Positions 25,847 to 34,646 are shown, numbered from the stretch's first letter. The stretch: DNA of 64,000 bases from Halolactibacillus alkaliphilus (GCF_900115465.1 NZ_FOWN01000002.1:1-64000), one strand, 5' to 3'. Notes: generated from the sequence alone by a model not told the origin. Numbers and translations are program-made.

Positions 25847-27148
25847 TTGGCTAACGAAGTGTTAGTAAGTTTGGATATAGGAACATCCCAAATTAAAGTT
25901 ATTATTGGTGAAATTGCTGAAGACAGTTTAAACATTATTGGCGTTGGAACAGCTAAATCAAAGGGCATAAAAAAGGGCGGCATTGTTGATATTGATCAAG
26001 CGGTACAATCAATCCGCCAAGCTATTGAATCGGCTGAAAGAATGGTGGATATGCACATTCATACAGTTATTATTGGTTATAACGGCAATCAGGTAGAACT
26101 CTTACCTTGTCAAGGTATCGTGGCCGTTCCGAATGATGATAAGGAGATTAATGACGAAGACGTCTTACGCGTCATCGACAATGCAAAAGTCATATCTTAC
26201 CCACCTGATAGAGAATTTTTGGATTTAGTTATTAAGCAATTTATTGTTGATGGTTTACAAGGCATTAATGACCCAAGAGGGATGATAGGGGTCCGTTTAG
26301 AGATGGAAGGTACGATTATTACATCTTCTAGAACAATGATACATAATACAACGAAATGCGTTGAACGTGCACAACTAGATATTCAAGATCAAGTTCTTCA
26401 ACCACTAGCAGCAGGAGCTATTGCGCTATCAGATGACGAGAAGGAGTTAGGCGTAGCTCTGATTGATATCGGTGGTGGAACAACAACGGTATCTGTTTTT
26501 GATGATGGCGAACTAAGAGGGACACGCATCATTCCAATCGGTGGTGAAAATATTACAAAAGATATCTCTTATGGACTTAAAACAAGTTTTGAGGAAGCCG
26601 AGAAAATTAAAATCAACCATGGCTACGGTTATTTCCCTGATGCAAATGAAGACGAGCAATTTGATGTCAAAGCAATTGGAACAGGTGACATGTCAACATT
26701 TAATCAAAAAGATTTGTCGGATATAATTGAAGCGCGCTTAGAAGAGGTGTTTGTTCTCGTAGCAAAAGAAATCTCTAAGCTCGGTTATCGTGATTTGCCC
26801 GGTGGATTTGTTTTAACCGGTGGCACAATGCTTATGCCAGGGACCTTAGAACTTGCAAGAGATCTTTACCAAGGGAATGTTCGAGTGGCTGTGCCTGATT
26901 ATATTGGTGTGAGGGAACCGCAGTATACAGCTGGTGTTGGTATACTGAAATTTGCTTATGACAATGCGAAAGTGCAAGGAAAGGTGCTAGCTGATGCTGT
27001 TTCAGATCAGGCGCACTATGAAGAGCGTCCTGAAAAAAATGTCAAACCAAAGCAACCAAAACAACCAAAACAACCGAAACAGAAAAAACAAAAAAACGAA
27101 ACGAAAGAATCGAGTGTCGCAAAACTATTCAAAGTGTTTTTTGATTAA
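25847..27148 (+). CDS. ftsA: Cell division protein FtsA
   Basis: 433 residues of the actin fold. FtsA tethers FtsZ to the membrane. Phosphate and nucleotide motifs LVSLDIGTSQIKVIIGE, VALIDIGGGTTTVSVF (about residue 205) and FVLTGGTMLMPG (about 322) are present, and the C-terminal SSVAKLFKVFFD is the amphipathic membrane-targeting helix. A KQP repeat linker (about residues 403-415) precedes it. TTG at 25847 is the start: AGGAGG (25833-25838) is 8 bases upstream, and GTG at 25838 lies in that SD. Confidence 0.95.
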   Translation: MANEVLVSLDIGTSQIKVIIGEIAEDSLNIIGVGTAKSKGIKKGGIVDIDQAVQSIRQAIESAERMVDMHIHTVIIGYNGNQVELLPCQGIVAVPNDDKEINDEDVLRVIDNAKVISYPPDREFLDLVIKQFIVDGLQGINDPRGMIGVRLEMEGTIITSSRTMIHNTTKCVERAQLDIQDQVLQPLAAGAIALSDDEKELGVALIDIGGGTTTVSVFDDGELRGTRIIPIGGENITKDISYGLKTSFEEAEKIKINHGYGYFPDANEDEQFDVKAIGTGDMSTFNQKDLSDIIEARLEEVFVLVAKEISKLGYRDLPGGFVLTGGTMLMPGTLELARDLYQGNVRVAVPDYIGVREPQYTAGVGILKFAYDNAKVQGKVLADAVSDQAHYEERPEKNVKPKQPKQPKQPKQKKQKNETKESSVAKLFKVFFD

Positions 27149-27183
27149 ACTATAGATAATTGTTGTGATTAGGAGGAAAGAGA

Positions 27184-28296
27184 ATGTTAGAATTTGATAC
27201 AGAGTTAGACCAACTAGCAAAAATTAAAGTCATTGGTGTCGGTGGCGGAGGAAATAATGCTGTCAACCGCATGATTGAACATGGCGTTCAAGGTGTTGAG
27301 TTTATAGCAGTTAACACAGATGCGCAAGCACTTAATTTATCAAAGGCAGAAGTGAAAATTCAATTAGGTACAAAATTAACACGTGGTTTAGGAGCTGGTG
27401 CAAATCCAGAAGTAGGCCGCAAAGCAGCTGAAGAAAGTAAAGAGCAATTAGAAGAGGCATTACAAGGTGCCGATATGATTTTTGTTACAGCTGGTATGGG
27501 TGGCGGTACTGGTACTGGTGCAGCACCTGTGATTGCTCAAGTCGCAAAAGAAATTGGGGCTTTGACAGTCGGTGTTGTGACACGTCCATTTATGTTTGAA
27601 GGTCGTAAACGTTCGACGCAAGCTATTCATGGTATTGATGGGTTAAAACAAAATGTTGATACGCTTATTGTGATACCAAATGATCGTTTACTTGAAATTA
27701 TCGATAAGAATACCCCGATGTTAGAAGCATTCAGAGAAGCGGATAACGTGTTGCGTCAAGGTGTGCAAGGAATCAGTGATTTAATTGCGACACCAGGTAT
27801 TATTAACGTAGACTTTGCCGACGTGAAAACCATTATGCAAGATAAAGGCTCTGCTCTTATGGGAATTGGTATTGCAACTGGAGAAAATCGGGCAGCTGAA
27901 GCAGCTAAAAAAGCTATTTCTTCACCATTACTTGAGACGACTATTGATGGTGCACATGGTATTTTAATGAACATAACTGGTGGCGCTGGTTTTACGTTGT
28001 ACGAGGTACAAGAAGCGGCAGCTATTGTGACAGATGAAGCAGACCAAGAAGTGAACGTCATTTTTGGTGCGGTTATGAACGAAGAGTTAAAAGATGAGAT
28101 TGTTGTGACGGTTATTGCTACGGGCTTTGATGAAACGAAGAAAAAAACGGATAACCCTCGTCCAACACAAACGGCTCGTCCGCAACAAGAACAAAAACAA
28201 AAATCGGAACAAAAAGCACCTGAAGAAGCCGATTTTAACGAAGATGATACATTAGATATTCCGACATTTTTAAGAAATCGCAACCGTCGTCGCTAG
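27184..28296 (+). CDS. ftsZ: Cell division protein FtsZ
   Basis: 370 residues. FtsZ is the tubulin-like GTPase that forms the division ring. The GTP-binding parts are [13 protein letters not shown] (about 19-31), the tubulin signature [10 protein letters not shown] (about 104-113), and the T7-loop [11 protein letters not shown]. After a glutamine-rich linker the C-terminal peptide [13 protein letters not shown] binds FtsA, SepF and other partners. AGGAGG lies shortly before the ATG; ftsA is 35 bases upstream. Confidence 0.98.
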   Translation: MLEFDTELDQLAKIKVIGVGGGGNNAVNRMIEHGVQGVEFIAVNTDAQALNLSKAEVKIQLGTKLTRGLGAGANPEVGRKAAEESKEQLEEALQGADMIFVTAGMGGGTGTGAAPVIAQVAKEIGALTVGVVTRPFMFEGRKRSTQAIHGIDGLKQNVDTLIVIPNDRLLEIIDKNTPMLEAFREADNVLRQGVQGISDLIATPGIINVDFADVKTIMQDKGSALMGIGIATGENRAAEAAKKAISSPLLETTIDGAHGILMNITGGAGFTLYEVQEAAAIVTDEADQEVNVIFGAVMNEELKDEIVVTVIATGFDETKKKTDNPRPTQTARPQQEQKQKSEQKAPEEADFNEDDTLDIPTFLRNRNRRR

Positions 28297-28337
28297 CTAA
28301 TCGTCGATTGAGCGAGTCACTATTTATTATATAATTA

Positions 28338-28385
28338 ACGCGCATTCCCTTAATTCTCATTAAAAGGGAAATGCGTGTTTTTTTA
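28338..28385 (+). terminator. Intrinsic terminator after ftsZ
   Basis: ACGCGCATTCCCTT (28338-28351) pairs with AAGGGAAATGCGTGT (28364-28378), with one unmatched base, around a loop of about 12 bases, followed by a run of seven T. Confidence 0.88.
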
Positions 28386-28791
28386 TACCTCTCTCAGAAG
28401 GAATTTGGGTCTCTATACTAAATGTGGTGGTCCCCCTTAATCTGACAGGGCTTTAGCTTATATCCTAAATTAGGAAACGTCAATTTAACGGAGGATTATT
28501 TTATATCCGATAAACATGCCAGTGTGCCAGTCACTCTAAAAGAATAAACCGCAGCATCTTACAACCCAAAAAATGCATCAACTGTTGATTTTTAAGTGAC
28601 AAAAAAACAACTTATCAAGGCTATAGTGGTTAGCTGGTTGAGTGAATAAGCGCTGATGGCACAACAATTGACCACTGTGCCTTTCTGATTTTTGGAGGTA
28701 GTCTGTCACCGTCAAAATCTTTTGAACAATTTTCCCTTGTTAATTAAATTTGACAAAACTTATAAGGATAAATTTAAATTCGCTTCGTAAA
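28386..28791. other. Non-coding gap after ftsZ, content unexplained
   Basis: In B. subtilis this place holds bpr. Here every frame on both strands is broken by stops and I recognise no protein remnant. An SD-like GGAGG at 28490-28494 precedes ATATCCGATAAACATGCC, whose frame soon ends. A short direct repeat GCCAGT occurs at 28518 and 28526. The rightmost part has TTGACA at 28750-28755 with TTAAAT 18 bases on. It could be decayed mobile or protease DNA, but that is a guess. Confidence 0.3.
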
Positions 28792-28836
28792 GTGACAGGA
28801 TTTTACGTTCGATATTGATAGAATAAAAGTATCGAA
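28792..28836 (+). promoter_or_regulatory. Candidate Spo0A-dependent spoIIG promoter
   Basis: GTGACA (28792-28797) and TAGAAT (28819-28824) are 21 bases apart. The B. subtilis spoIIG promoter is known for near-consensus boxes separated by about 22 bases and activated by Spo0A. Two 0A-box-like sequences (consensus TGTCGAA) with six of seven matches lie here: TTCGATA on the opposite strand at 28808-28814 and TATCGAA at 28830-28836. Their positions differ from those in B. subtilis, so this is tentative. Confidence 0.45.
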
Positions 28837-28857
28837 AATTAAGGGAGTCACGAAGGC

Positions 28858-29646
28858 ATGTATATTGATATCGTTTTTATTCATACGTATGTGATTCACA
28901 TGTTTCTTATTAAATTAATCAGTCATGTGATAAAGAAAAAGTTAACGACATTGAAAGTAGTTTGCTTTCCCTTCCTCTTTAGCTTCATCAATATTGCTCC
29001 AATGTATTTAAATATGCCGTATAAGCGTTGTATTCAGGGTGGGCTTAGTTACATCTTACTGTTATCTTTATTTAAGAGAAGACAGTCGAATAACTGGTGG
29101 TTATTTCATCAAGTATTATGCCTCACTACAACATTCTTCGCGGGATTCTTACTCATTGTATTAAATTTTGGCACATTCAATCTTCTTGGTTACTTAGCCT
29201 GTTCGGTCATATGTTATCGTCTTTTTCTGCGATTTTATCAAGCCGGCATTAACCAGGAAATAAGCAGGAAGCAACTATATACCCTTGTCATCACACATAA
29301 TAAACAAACGGTCAGCGTCTCCGCTTACTATGACACAGGACACCAACTGAGAGACCCTATCACTCATGCGGCCGTACTCTTCATTGATAAAGCGATTGTC
29401 GAGCGATTGAAAATAGACACTGCTATAACTACAGGTAAAGAAAAACAATTGTATTACCACGATATTAATCAACATATACAAAAAGTCAGATGTATTAAAC
29501 CTGCACGTGTTGAAATGGTGGAGGGGGAAAAGAAAAATGTGGTTGATCATGTTCTTTTAGGTCTTAAAGATCATAACTTTACTAGCGAGGAGGGGTACAG
29601 TGCACTATTTGGTCCGCAATTATTTACGCTGTTAAAAACTGACTAA
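28858..29646 (+). CDS. spoIIGA: Sigma-E processing peptidase SpoIIGA
   Basis: 262 residues, shorter than the roughly 300 of B. subtilis. The N-terminal half is hydrophobic (about five membrane segments), the C-terminal half is the aspartic protease domain with YYDTGHQLRDPIT; the catalytic aspartate would be residue 159. It lies in the septal membrane and cleaves pro-sigma-E after a signal from SpoIIR. GGGAGT lies upstream of the ATG at 28858. Sequence similarity outside the DTG region and ALFGPQLF end is low, and identification rests partly on position before sigE. Confidence 0.85.
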   Translation: MYIDIVFIHTYVIHMFLIKLISHVIKKKLTTLKVVCFPFLFSFINIAPMYLNMPYKRCIQGGLSYILLLSLFKRRQSNNWWLFHQVLCLTTTFFAGFLLIVLNFGTFNLLGYLACSVICYRLFLRFYQAGINQEISRKQLYTLVITHNKQTVSVSAYYDTGHQLRDPITHAAVLFIDKAIVERLKIDTAITTGKEKQLYYHDINQHIQKVRCIKPARVEMVEGEKKNVVDHVLLGLKDHNFTSEEGYSALFGPQLFTLLKTD

Positions 29647-29663
29647 TTTAAGGGGGAAGATCA

Positions 29664-30383
29664 ATGATAAAAATGTACCGTCTCATCGTTTCGTGGACAG
29701 CTAATTGGCTACGTAAGTATGGATTTAAAAAACAAAGGGTCTATTATATTGGTGGAAAAGAGGCTTTACCTCAACCATTAAATCGAGCGGAAGAATACCA
29801 ACTGTTGGAACGACTAGATGAGGGGGACCAAGCCGCAAAAGCTACACTAATTGAACGGAATTTACGTTTAGTCGTTTATCTGGCAAGGAAGTTTGAGAAT
29901 ACGGGTGTACATATAGAAGACCTTATTAGTATTGGTACAATAGGATTAATTAAAGGTGTGAATACGTTTAAACTAGAAAAAAATATAAAATTAGCTACCT
30001 ATGCTTCTCGTTGTATTGAGAATGAAATATTAATGTTTTTAAGAAAGACAAGTAAGTTAAAAACAGAAGTCTCTTTTGATGAACCCTTGAATGTTGACTG
30101 GGACGGTAACGCTTTACTATTATCGGATATACTAGGGACAGAACCTGACGTGATTGAACGGGACATAGAGCAACACGTAAACCATACTTTACTAAAAGAA
30201 GCTTTAAAAAAGTTGTCATCACGTGACCAATACATTATGACACTTAGATTCGGACTCAATAAAAAAGAGGAACTCACTCAAAAGGAAGTCGCTGACTTAT
30301 TAGGTATTTCACAATCGTATATTTCTCGTCTAGAAAAGAAAATCCTTTTTCAACTTCAAGCAAGTTTTCAAGAGACGCTATAA
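29664..30383 (+). CDS. sigE: RNA polymerase sigma-E factor precursor
   Basis: 239 residues, the normal length. Sigma-E directs early mother-cell transcription. It has the inhibitory pro-sequence (about 26 residues, basic and aromatic) before the conserved [10 protein letters not shown], where SpoIIGA cuts. Regions 2 ([27 protein letters not shown]), 3, and 4 ([21 protein letters not shown]) are intact. AAGGGGGAAG precedes the ATG at 29664, 17 bases after spoIIGA. No terminator separates it from sigG. Confidence 0.96.
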   Translation: MIKMYRLIVSWTANWLRKYGFKKQRVYYIGGKEALPQPLNRAEEYQLLERLDEGDQAAKATLIERNLRLVVYLARKFENTGVHIEDLISIGTIGLIKGVNTFKLEKNIKLATYASRCIENEILMFLRKTSKLKTEVSFDEPLNVDWDGNALLLSDILGTEPDVIERDIEQHVNHTLLKEALKKLSSRDQYIMTLRFGLNKKEELTQKEVADLLGISQSYISRLEKKILFQLQASFQETL

Positions 30384-30401
30384 AATTAGAAGATACTTCC
30401 T

Positions 30402-30430
30402 GCATATTACTGATTGACTTGGTGATACTT
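30402..30430 (+). promoter_or_regulatory. Candidate sigma-F promoter of sigG
   Basis: GCATA (30402-30406), 14 bases, then GGTGATACTT (30421-30430). This matches the sigma-F pattern GYATA and GGnnAnAnTW at every specified position, with a spacer one base shorter than usual. Expected start is near 30437, about 29 bases before sigG. In B. subtilis sigG is first transcribed by sigma-F in the forespore. Confidence 0.7.
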
Positions 30431-30460
30431 CCTAGTAGACGTAAAAATCAACTAGGAGGT
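30427..30460 (+). promoter_or_regulatory. Hairpin hiding the sigG ribosome binding site
   Basis: ACTTCCTAGT (30427-30436) pairs with ACTAGGAGGT (30451-30460), ten pairs with one G-T, around a 14-base loop. The 3' arm contains the whole AGGAGG of sigG. The 5' arm overlaps the sigma-F -10 box, so transcripts starting near 30437 lack it, whereas read-through from spoIIG would carry it. Confidence 0.7.
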
Positions 30461-30465
30461 TCACA

Positions 30466-31251
30466 ATGGCCAGATTTAAAGTTGACTTATGTGGTGTGGA
30501 TACACAAGCATTACCCGTATTAAAAAACGAAGAAATGCGTTGCTTATTTAAAGAATTAACAAATGGTAATCAAGCAGCACGTGAAAAACTGATTGGTGGC
30601 AATTTGCGTCTAGTATTAAGTATTATTCAACGATTTCAACATAGAGGAGAATCGGGTGATGATTTGTTTCAAGTCGGTTGTATTGGCTTAATTAAAGCGA
30701 TTGATAATTTTGATTTAAAACATAATGTGAAATTCTCTACGTATGCTGTACCGATGATATTAGGTGAAATAAGACGTCATTTTAGAGATCATCAACCTAT
30801 CAGAGTATCGCGATCGATTAAAGATTTAGCCTATCAAATCATGAAAACACGCGAGGCCTTAATGAACGAGGAGCATGAAGAACCAACGTTAAAAAGAATC
30901 AGTGAGACATTAGGTGTGAAGTTAGTTGATGTGGTATTTGCCCTAGATGCCATTCAGGAGCCGATGTCACTTTTTGATCCCGTATATGATGATGGTTCTG
31001 ACCCAGTTTTATTGATGGATCAAGTGACGAATGAAAAAACACCCGACCATGAGTGGTTAACCCAATTGGAATTGAGCCAGTCATTAAATCAACTCCAACA
31101 ACGTGAAACGTATATTTTAACAAAACGTTATTATGAGGGTTTAACCCAGACAGAAGTAGCAGAAGAAATAGGTATTTCCCAGGCCCAAGTATCAAGGCTT
31201 GAAAAGCAAGCTCTTAAAATGATGTATCAGCGCATGAAGGAAGCAGAATAG
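30466..31251 (+). CDS. sigG: RNA polymerase sigma-G factor (late forespore)
   Basis: 261 residues. Sigma-G drives late forespore genes. The start RFKVDLCGVDTQALPVLKNEEM is typical. Regions 2 (NLRLVLSIIQRFQHRGESGDDLFQVGCIGLIKAIDNFD) and 3 are intact, and 4.2 (TEVAEEIGISQAQVSRLEKQ) is nearly identical to known sigma-G. ATG at 30466, 6 bases after AGGAGGT. It lies downstream of sigE in the usual order; ylmA, present next in B. subtilis, is absent. Confidence 0.97.
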   Translation: MARFKVDLCGVDTQALPVLKNEEMRCLFKELTNGNQAAREKLIGGNLRLVLSIIQRFQHRGESGDDLFQVGCIGLIKAIDNFDLKHNVKFSTYAVPMILGEIRRHFRDHQPIRVSRSIKDLAYQIMKTREALMNEEHEEPTLKRISETLGVKLVDVVFALDAIQEPMSLFDPVYDDGSDPVLLMDQVTNEKTPDHEWLTQLELSQSLNQLQQRETYILTKRYYEGLTQTEVAEEIGISQAQVSRLEKQALKMMYQRMKEAE

Positions 31252-31299
31252 CTATTTCGTTTAATTTCTAGTGAAGACTACTTGTAAAGCAGGTGAATA

Positions 31300-31533
31300 A
31301 TGCGATATTCCGAATTAAAACAACGTGAATGTGTCTCTGTTGAAACAGGCGAACGCCTCGGTTATATTAGCGATTTGGTTGTGGATGAAATTAAAGGTGA
31401 AATTACCGGTATTGTGATTAGTGAGAAAAAGAAAATACCTTTAAGAAAAGAGGAGACAGAGCAAATTATTGATTTAAACATGATTTTAACTGTAGGAGAA
31501 GATGTGCTCATTATCAAAACCGATAAGTCTTAA
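31300..31533 (+). CDS. ylmC: YlmC/YmxH family PRC-barrel protein
   Basis: 77 residues with a single PRC-barrel fold: RYSELKQRECVSVETGERLGYISDLVVDE. Members are common in spore formers next to sigG; function is unknown. GCAGGTGA lies before the ATG at 31300. A strong terminator follows. Confidence 0.88.
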   Translation: MRYSELKQRECVSVETGERLGYISDLVVDEIKGEITGIVISEKKKIPLRKEETEQIIDLNMILTVGEDVLIIKTDKS

Positions 31534-31542
31534 TTAATGATA

Positions 31543-31588
31543 AAAAAAGAATCATTTCTAACTAAAAAGGAAATGATTCTTTTTTCTT
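31543..31588 (+). terminator. Intrinsic terminator after ylmC
   Basis: AAAAGAATCATTTC (31545-31558) pairs exactly with GAAATGATTCTTTT (31570-31583), loop of 11 bases, followed by TTTCTTT. An extended -10 (TGATAAAAT, 31599-31607) for pgeF comes right after. Confidence 0.9.
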
Positions 31589-31598
31589 TGGCTAAATA

Positions 31599-31607
31599 TG
31601 ATAAAAT
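31599..31607 (+). promoter_or_regulatory. Extended -10 promoter before pgeF
   Basis: TGA followed by TAAAAT, with no good -35 because the place is filled by the terminator tail of ylmC. It predicts a start about 16 bases before pgeF. It makes sense after a terminator but is weak evidence by itself. Confidence 0.45.
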
Positions 31608-31629
31608 AAGCTAAAAAGGAAGAATTCAT

Positions 31630-32421
31630 ATGGATATATTTCAGAAGCAATCAAAGTGTCGCTATCATGTGACGTCTCTTGAACGACAATATAGTCTTAT
31701 TCTAGGCATATCAACACGTCAAGGTGGCTTTTCAAATGGTCATTATGCGTCACTTAATACGGGTTTACATGTTGGTGATAACGAAGCACAGGTGATAAAA
31801 AACCGAAACAAAATTTTAACAGAATGTGGCCAAGCGCTCAATCAGTGCGTTTTTGCGGAACAAGTCCACGGGAATAAAGTTAAAGTTGTAACAGAAGAAG
31901 ATCAGGGAAAGGGCGCTTACACATTAAGCGATCATATACCGGGTGTAGATGGCTTAGTCACAATGAAAAAAGGTATAGTCCTGGCTGGATTTTATGCGGA
32001 TTGTGTCCCACTGTATTTTTTTGATGCGGTTAAAGGTATTATTGGTATAGCCCATGCAGGTTGGCAAGGAACGGCTAAATGCATCGGAAAAACAATGCTA
32101 GATACGTTTATTTCTTTAGGTTCTTCAGTTAAAGATATCCACGTCGTTATTGGACCTGCTATTGAAAAGGCAGCTTATCAAGTGAATCAAGCTGTCGTTG
32201 ATCAAATGCCTGTTCATCTTAAAAGCGAAGCTATAACAGCTATCAGTGATGAGCAATTTTTATTAGATTTAAAAAAGGTGAACCAAGACTATCTTGAAAC
32301 GCTTGGCATACTAAATAAGCATATATATGTTTCATCAATCGGGACATATAGCCACCTAGATTTTTATTCTTACCGAGCGGATAAAAAGACTGGTCGCATG
32401 ATGGGCTATATTATGCAATAG
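31630..32421 (+). CDS. pgeF: Peptidoglycan editing factor PgeF / multicopper-like phosphorylase family (YlmD)
   Basis: 263 residues of the DUF152/YfiH family. Members act as purine nucleoside phosphorylase/adenosine deaminase and, in E. coli, guard against wrong residues in peptidoglycan precursors. The zinc-binding histidines and cysteine are seen in EQVHGNKV, ADCVPLYFFD and GIAHAGWQGTAK, with GPAIEKAAYQV near residue 177. AAAAAGGAAG precedes the ATG. The location by ylmE-sepF matches B. subtilis ylmD. Confidence 0.9.
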   Translation: MDIFQKQSKCRYHVTSLERQYSLILGISTRQGGFSNGHYASLNTGLHVGDNEAQVIKNRNKILTECGQALNQCVFAEQVHGNKVKVVTEEDQGKGAYTLSDHIPGVDGLVTMKKGIVLAGFYADCVPLYFFDAVKGIIGIAHAGWQGTAKCIGKTMLDTFISLGSSVKDIHVVIGPAIEKAAYQVNQAVVDQMPVHLKSEAITAISDEQFLLDLKKVNQDYLETLGILNKHIYVSSIGTYSHLDFYSYRADKKTGRMMGYIMQ

Positions 32422-32461
32422 AGAAAAGGCGCGTAGGCGTCAATATTAGGAGGAATGATTG

Positions 32462-33136
32462 TTGTCGCTAGTATGTAATTATAAAGAACTTACAAAAGAA
32501 ATAAATGTTGCTTGTGAAAGAGCAGGGAGAGACCCCAGTGAGTTAACGCTCATAGCTGTCACAAAATATGTTACAATAGAACAAACACGTGAAGTGTTTG
32601 ATTTAGGTATTAAAGATTTGGGCGAAAATCGGGTCAATGTTGCGCTTGATAAGATACCCTTCATAGAAGCAGCAACATGGCACTTTATTGGGCCGTTACA
32701 GTCTAGGAAAGTAAAAGATATTGTCAATGACATTGATTACTTTCATGCGTTAGATCGTTTAAAAGTCGCAAAAGAGATGAACAAACGTTTAAATAAGCCA
32801 TTAGATTGTTTTGTTCAAGTGAATGTGAGCGGTGAAACATCAAAAGGCGGCATCACACCAGATGCATTATTCGATTTTATTGATGCATTAAAGCCATTTG
32901 AACATATTCGTGTTGTTGGTCTCATGACAATGGCTCCGCATATTGATGATCAAGATAAAATCCGGGCTGTTTTTCGTCAGTTAAGAGAATTAAGAGACAA
33001 AGTGATGGCGTGTGGTTTTAATCACGCACCCTGTCAATTTTTATCTATGGGTATGAGTCAAGATTTTACTTTAGCCATTTTAGAAGGAGCTACCCATTTA
33101 AGAATTGGCTCAATATTAGTTAATCCCGAAGGGTAG
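32462..33136 (+). CDS. ylmE: PLP homeostasis protein YlmE (YggS family)
   Basis: About 224 residues of the pyridoxal-phosphate-binding YggS/PROSC family: an alanine-racemase-like TIM barrel without the second domain. The PLP lysine is in LIAVTKYV, and DLGENRVN, WHFIGPLQSRK and LSMGMSQDF are conserved. It keeps free PLP and amino-acid balance in order. The start is TTG at 32462 or 32459; AGGAGG (32448-32453) gives spacings of 8 and 5. The nearby ATG at 32455 is out of frame. Confidence 0.9.
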   Translation: MSLVCNYKELTKEINVACERAGRDPSELTLIAVTKYVTIEQTREVFDLGIKDLGENRVNVALDKIPFIEAATWHFIGPLQSRKVKDIVNDIDYFHALDRLKVAKEMNKRLNKPLDCFVQVNVSGETSKGGITPDALFDFIDALKPFEHIRVVGLMTMAPHIDDQDKIRAVFRQLRELRDKVMACGFNHAPCQFLSMGMSQDFTLAILEGATHLRIGSILVNPEG

Positions 33137-33142
33137 GAGATT

Positions 33143-33601
33143 ATGATGAGTATGAAAAACAAATTTCGTACGCTCTTTTCAGTTGATGAAGAGGAATACT
33201 ACGAAGAAGTCGTGGACGAAAGTTCTGAAGAACCTATAAAATCGCGCAGTAATAAACATGACAAGGAACAGATGAAAAACAAAAAAGAAAATGTTGTCAG
33301 TTTACAATCTGTCCAGTCGCAAGCGAAAGTAGTACTTTCAGAGCCGAGACGCTACGATGAGATCCAAGAAATTGCTGACCACGTTGTCAATAGGCGATCG
33401 GTCGTTATTAACTTACAACGCGTTTCAAAAGAAGAAGCGATGAGAATTGTTGATTTTTTAAGTGGGACAGTCTATGCAGTATCTGGAGATATTCAAAAAC
33501 TCGGCCCACACACATTTTTATGTACACCTGATAATGTTGAAATCCAAGGGGCGATTTCTTCATTAACAGACGAAGACTATGATGAACAAGGTAGGTATTA
33601 G
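33143..33601 (+). CDS. sepF: Cell division protein SepF
   Basis: 152 residues: an N-terminal amphipathic membrane-binding helix ([11 protein letters not shown]), an acidic and then charged linker, and the SepF core (about 65-145) with [19 protein letters not shown] and [17 protein letters not shown]. SepF bends into rings, binds the FtsZ C-terminus and helps septum building beside FtsA. ATG at 33143 has TAGGAG upstream. Confidence 0.94.
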   Translation: MMSMKNKFRTLFSVDEEEYYEEVVDESSEEPIKSRSNKHDKEQMKNKKENVVSLQSVQSQAKVVLSEPRRYDEIQEIADHVVNRRSVVINLQRVSKEEAMRIVDFLSGTVYAVSGDIQKLGPHTFLCTPDNVEIQGAISSLTDEDYDEQGRY

Positions 33602-33602
33602 A

Positions 33603-33854
33603 ATGAGTGGATTAATATTACAATTATTTGACGCATATCAATTTGCGATTATAGGCTATATTTTAATGTCCTGGTTCCCAGGCGCAAGACAATCATCGAT
33701 CGGTCGGTTTTTAGGTTCAATTGTCGAACCTTATTTAGAACCTTTTAGACAAGTGATTCCACCGTTTGGAATGTTAGATATCTCACCTTTAGTTGCTTTG
33801 TTTGTGCTTCGTTTTGCACGACAAGGTCTGGTGTTTGTCTTACAGCTATTCTAG
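33603..33854 (+). CDS. ylmG: YlmG/YggT family membrane protein
   Basis: 83 residues with two membrane segments (about 5-25 and 57-80) and the YggT motif [36 protein letters not shown] between. The family is tied to membrane or division functions; plastid relatives affect nucleoid distribution. ATG at 33603 is chosen: AAGGTAGG is 7 bases upstream, and a frame from 33579 lies inside sepF. Confidence 0.88.
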   Translation: MSGLILQLFDAYQFAIIGYILMSWFPGARQSSIGRFLGSIVEPYLEPFRQVIPPFGMLDISPLVALFVLRFARQGLVFVLQLF

Positions 33855-33863
33855 GTGTTAGTA

Positions 33864-34646
33864 ATGGATATTTATCAACACTTTAGACCAGAAGAACGCA
33901 CTTTTGTAGATCTTATTTTAGATTTGCGAGACCAAGTAGATCGTCAGTTTATTACGAAATATACTGATTTTTTAGATCCAAGGGAGAGTTACATCCTTGA
34001 GTCGATTATCGGAGAAGATGAGCGATTTAAAGTGCATGTTTTGTTGGAGGATAAAAAGACTGAACGGACGATGTATGCATTAAGTCCTTATTATGAGCAG
34101 CTAAATGATACGGATTTTCCAGTACAACTTTTGGAAGCGACTTACCCGACAAAGTTTGTTGAATTAAAACATCCTGATATATTAGGTAGTTTTATGTCGT
34201 TAGGCATTGACCGTAAAAAGTTAGGTGATCTCGTAATTAATGCTGATAGTGGCACAATTCAATTGCTTGTCCATCGAGATATAGCTTCATTTGTTGTTGA
34301 GCACTTGACCCAAATTAAACGAGCAAATGTGCGCTTTGAAAAAGCACTGATTCAAATGTTTGAGCCTGGTGTGTCAACTTGGGTTACACACCAAACAACC
34401 GTGTCATCACTAAGATTGGATGTATTGGTAAAAGAGATCTACAAGATGAGCCGAAGCGATGCTAAAATGTTGATTGAACGGGAACATGTGAAAGTGAATT
34501 TTAAAATAATTGATTCACCTGCATTTAATGTTGAACCGAGCGATTTAATCAGTGTAAGAAAAAAAGGGCGCGCTAGGCTTCAATCTATTGAAGGTCAAAC
34601 AAAAAAAGAAAAATGGCGCATTTTGTATAAACGTTTGGTACAATAG
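33864..34646 (+). CDS. ylmH: YlmH, RNA-binding S4-domain protein
   Basis: 260 residues: N-terminal YlmH domain (DIYQHFRPEERTFVDLILDL) and C-terminal S4 domain (SSLRLDVLVKEIYKMSRSDAKMLIE, from about residue 182). YlmH has been linked to ribosome quality control, where it joins RqcH in binding stalled 50S subunits; rqcH is at 51680. ATG at 33864 is preferred over GTG at 33855, since TAGGTG sits between them. Confidence 0.88.
   Translation: MDIYQHFRPEERTFVDLILDLRDQVDRQFITKYTDFLDPRESYILESIIGEDERFKVHVLLEDKKTERTMYALSPYYEQLNDTDFPVQLLEATYPTKFVELKHPDILGSFMSLGIDRKKLGDLVINADSGTIQLLVHRDIASFVVEHLTQIKRANVRFEKALIQMFEPGVSTWVTHQTTVSSLRLDVLVKEIYKMSRSDAKMLIEREHVKVNFKIIDSPAFNVEPSDLISVRKKGRARLQSIEGQTKKEKWRILYKRLVQ

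Noticed and set aside
27048-27090. Short tandem repeat of AAACAACC-type units near the end of ftsA
   Set aside because: It is in-frame coding for a KQP-repeat linker before the FtsA membrane helix, so not a separate repeat element.
27756-28283. Minus-strand open frame of 175 residues inside ftsZ
   Set aside because: It mirrors ftsZ codons (serine- and valine-rich antisense), has no SD, and the plus-strand gene is certain.
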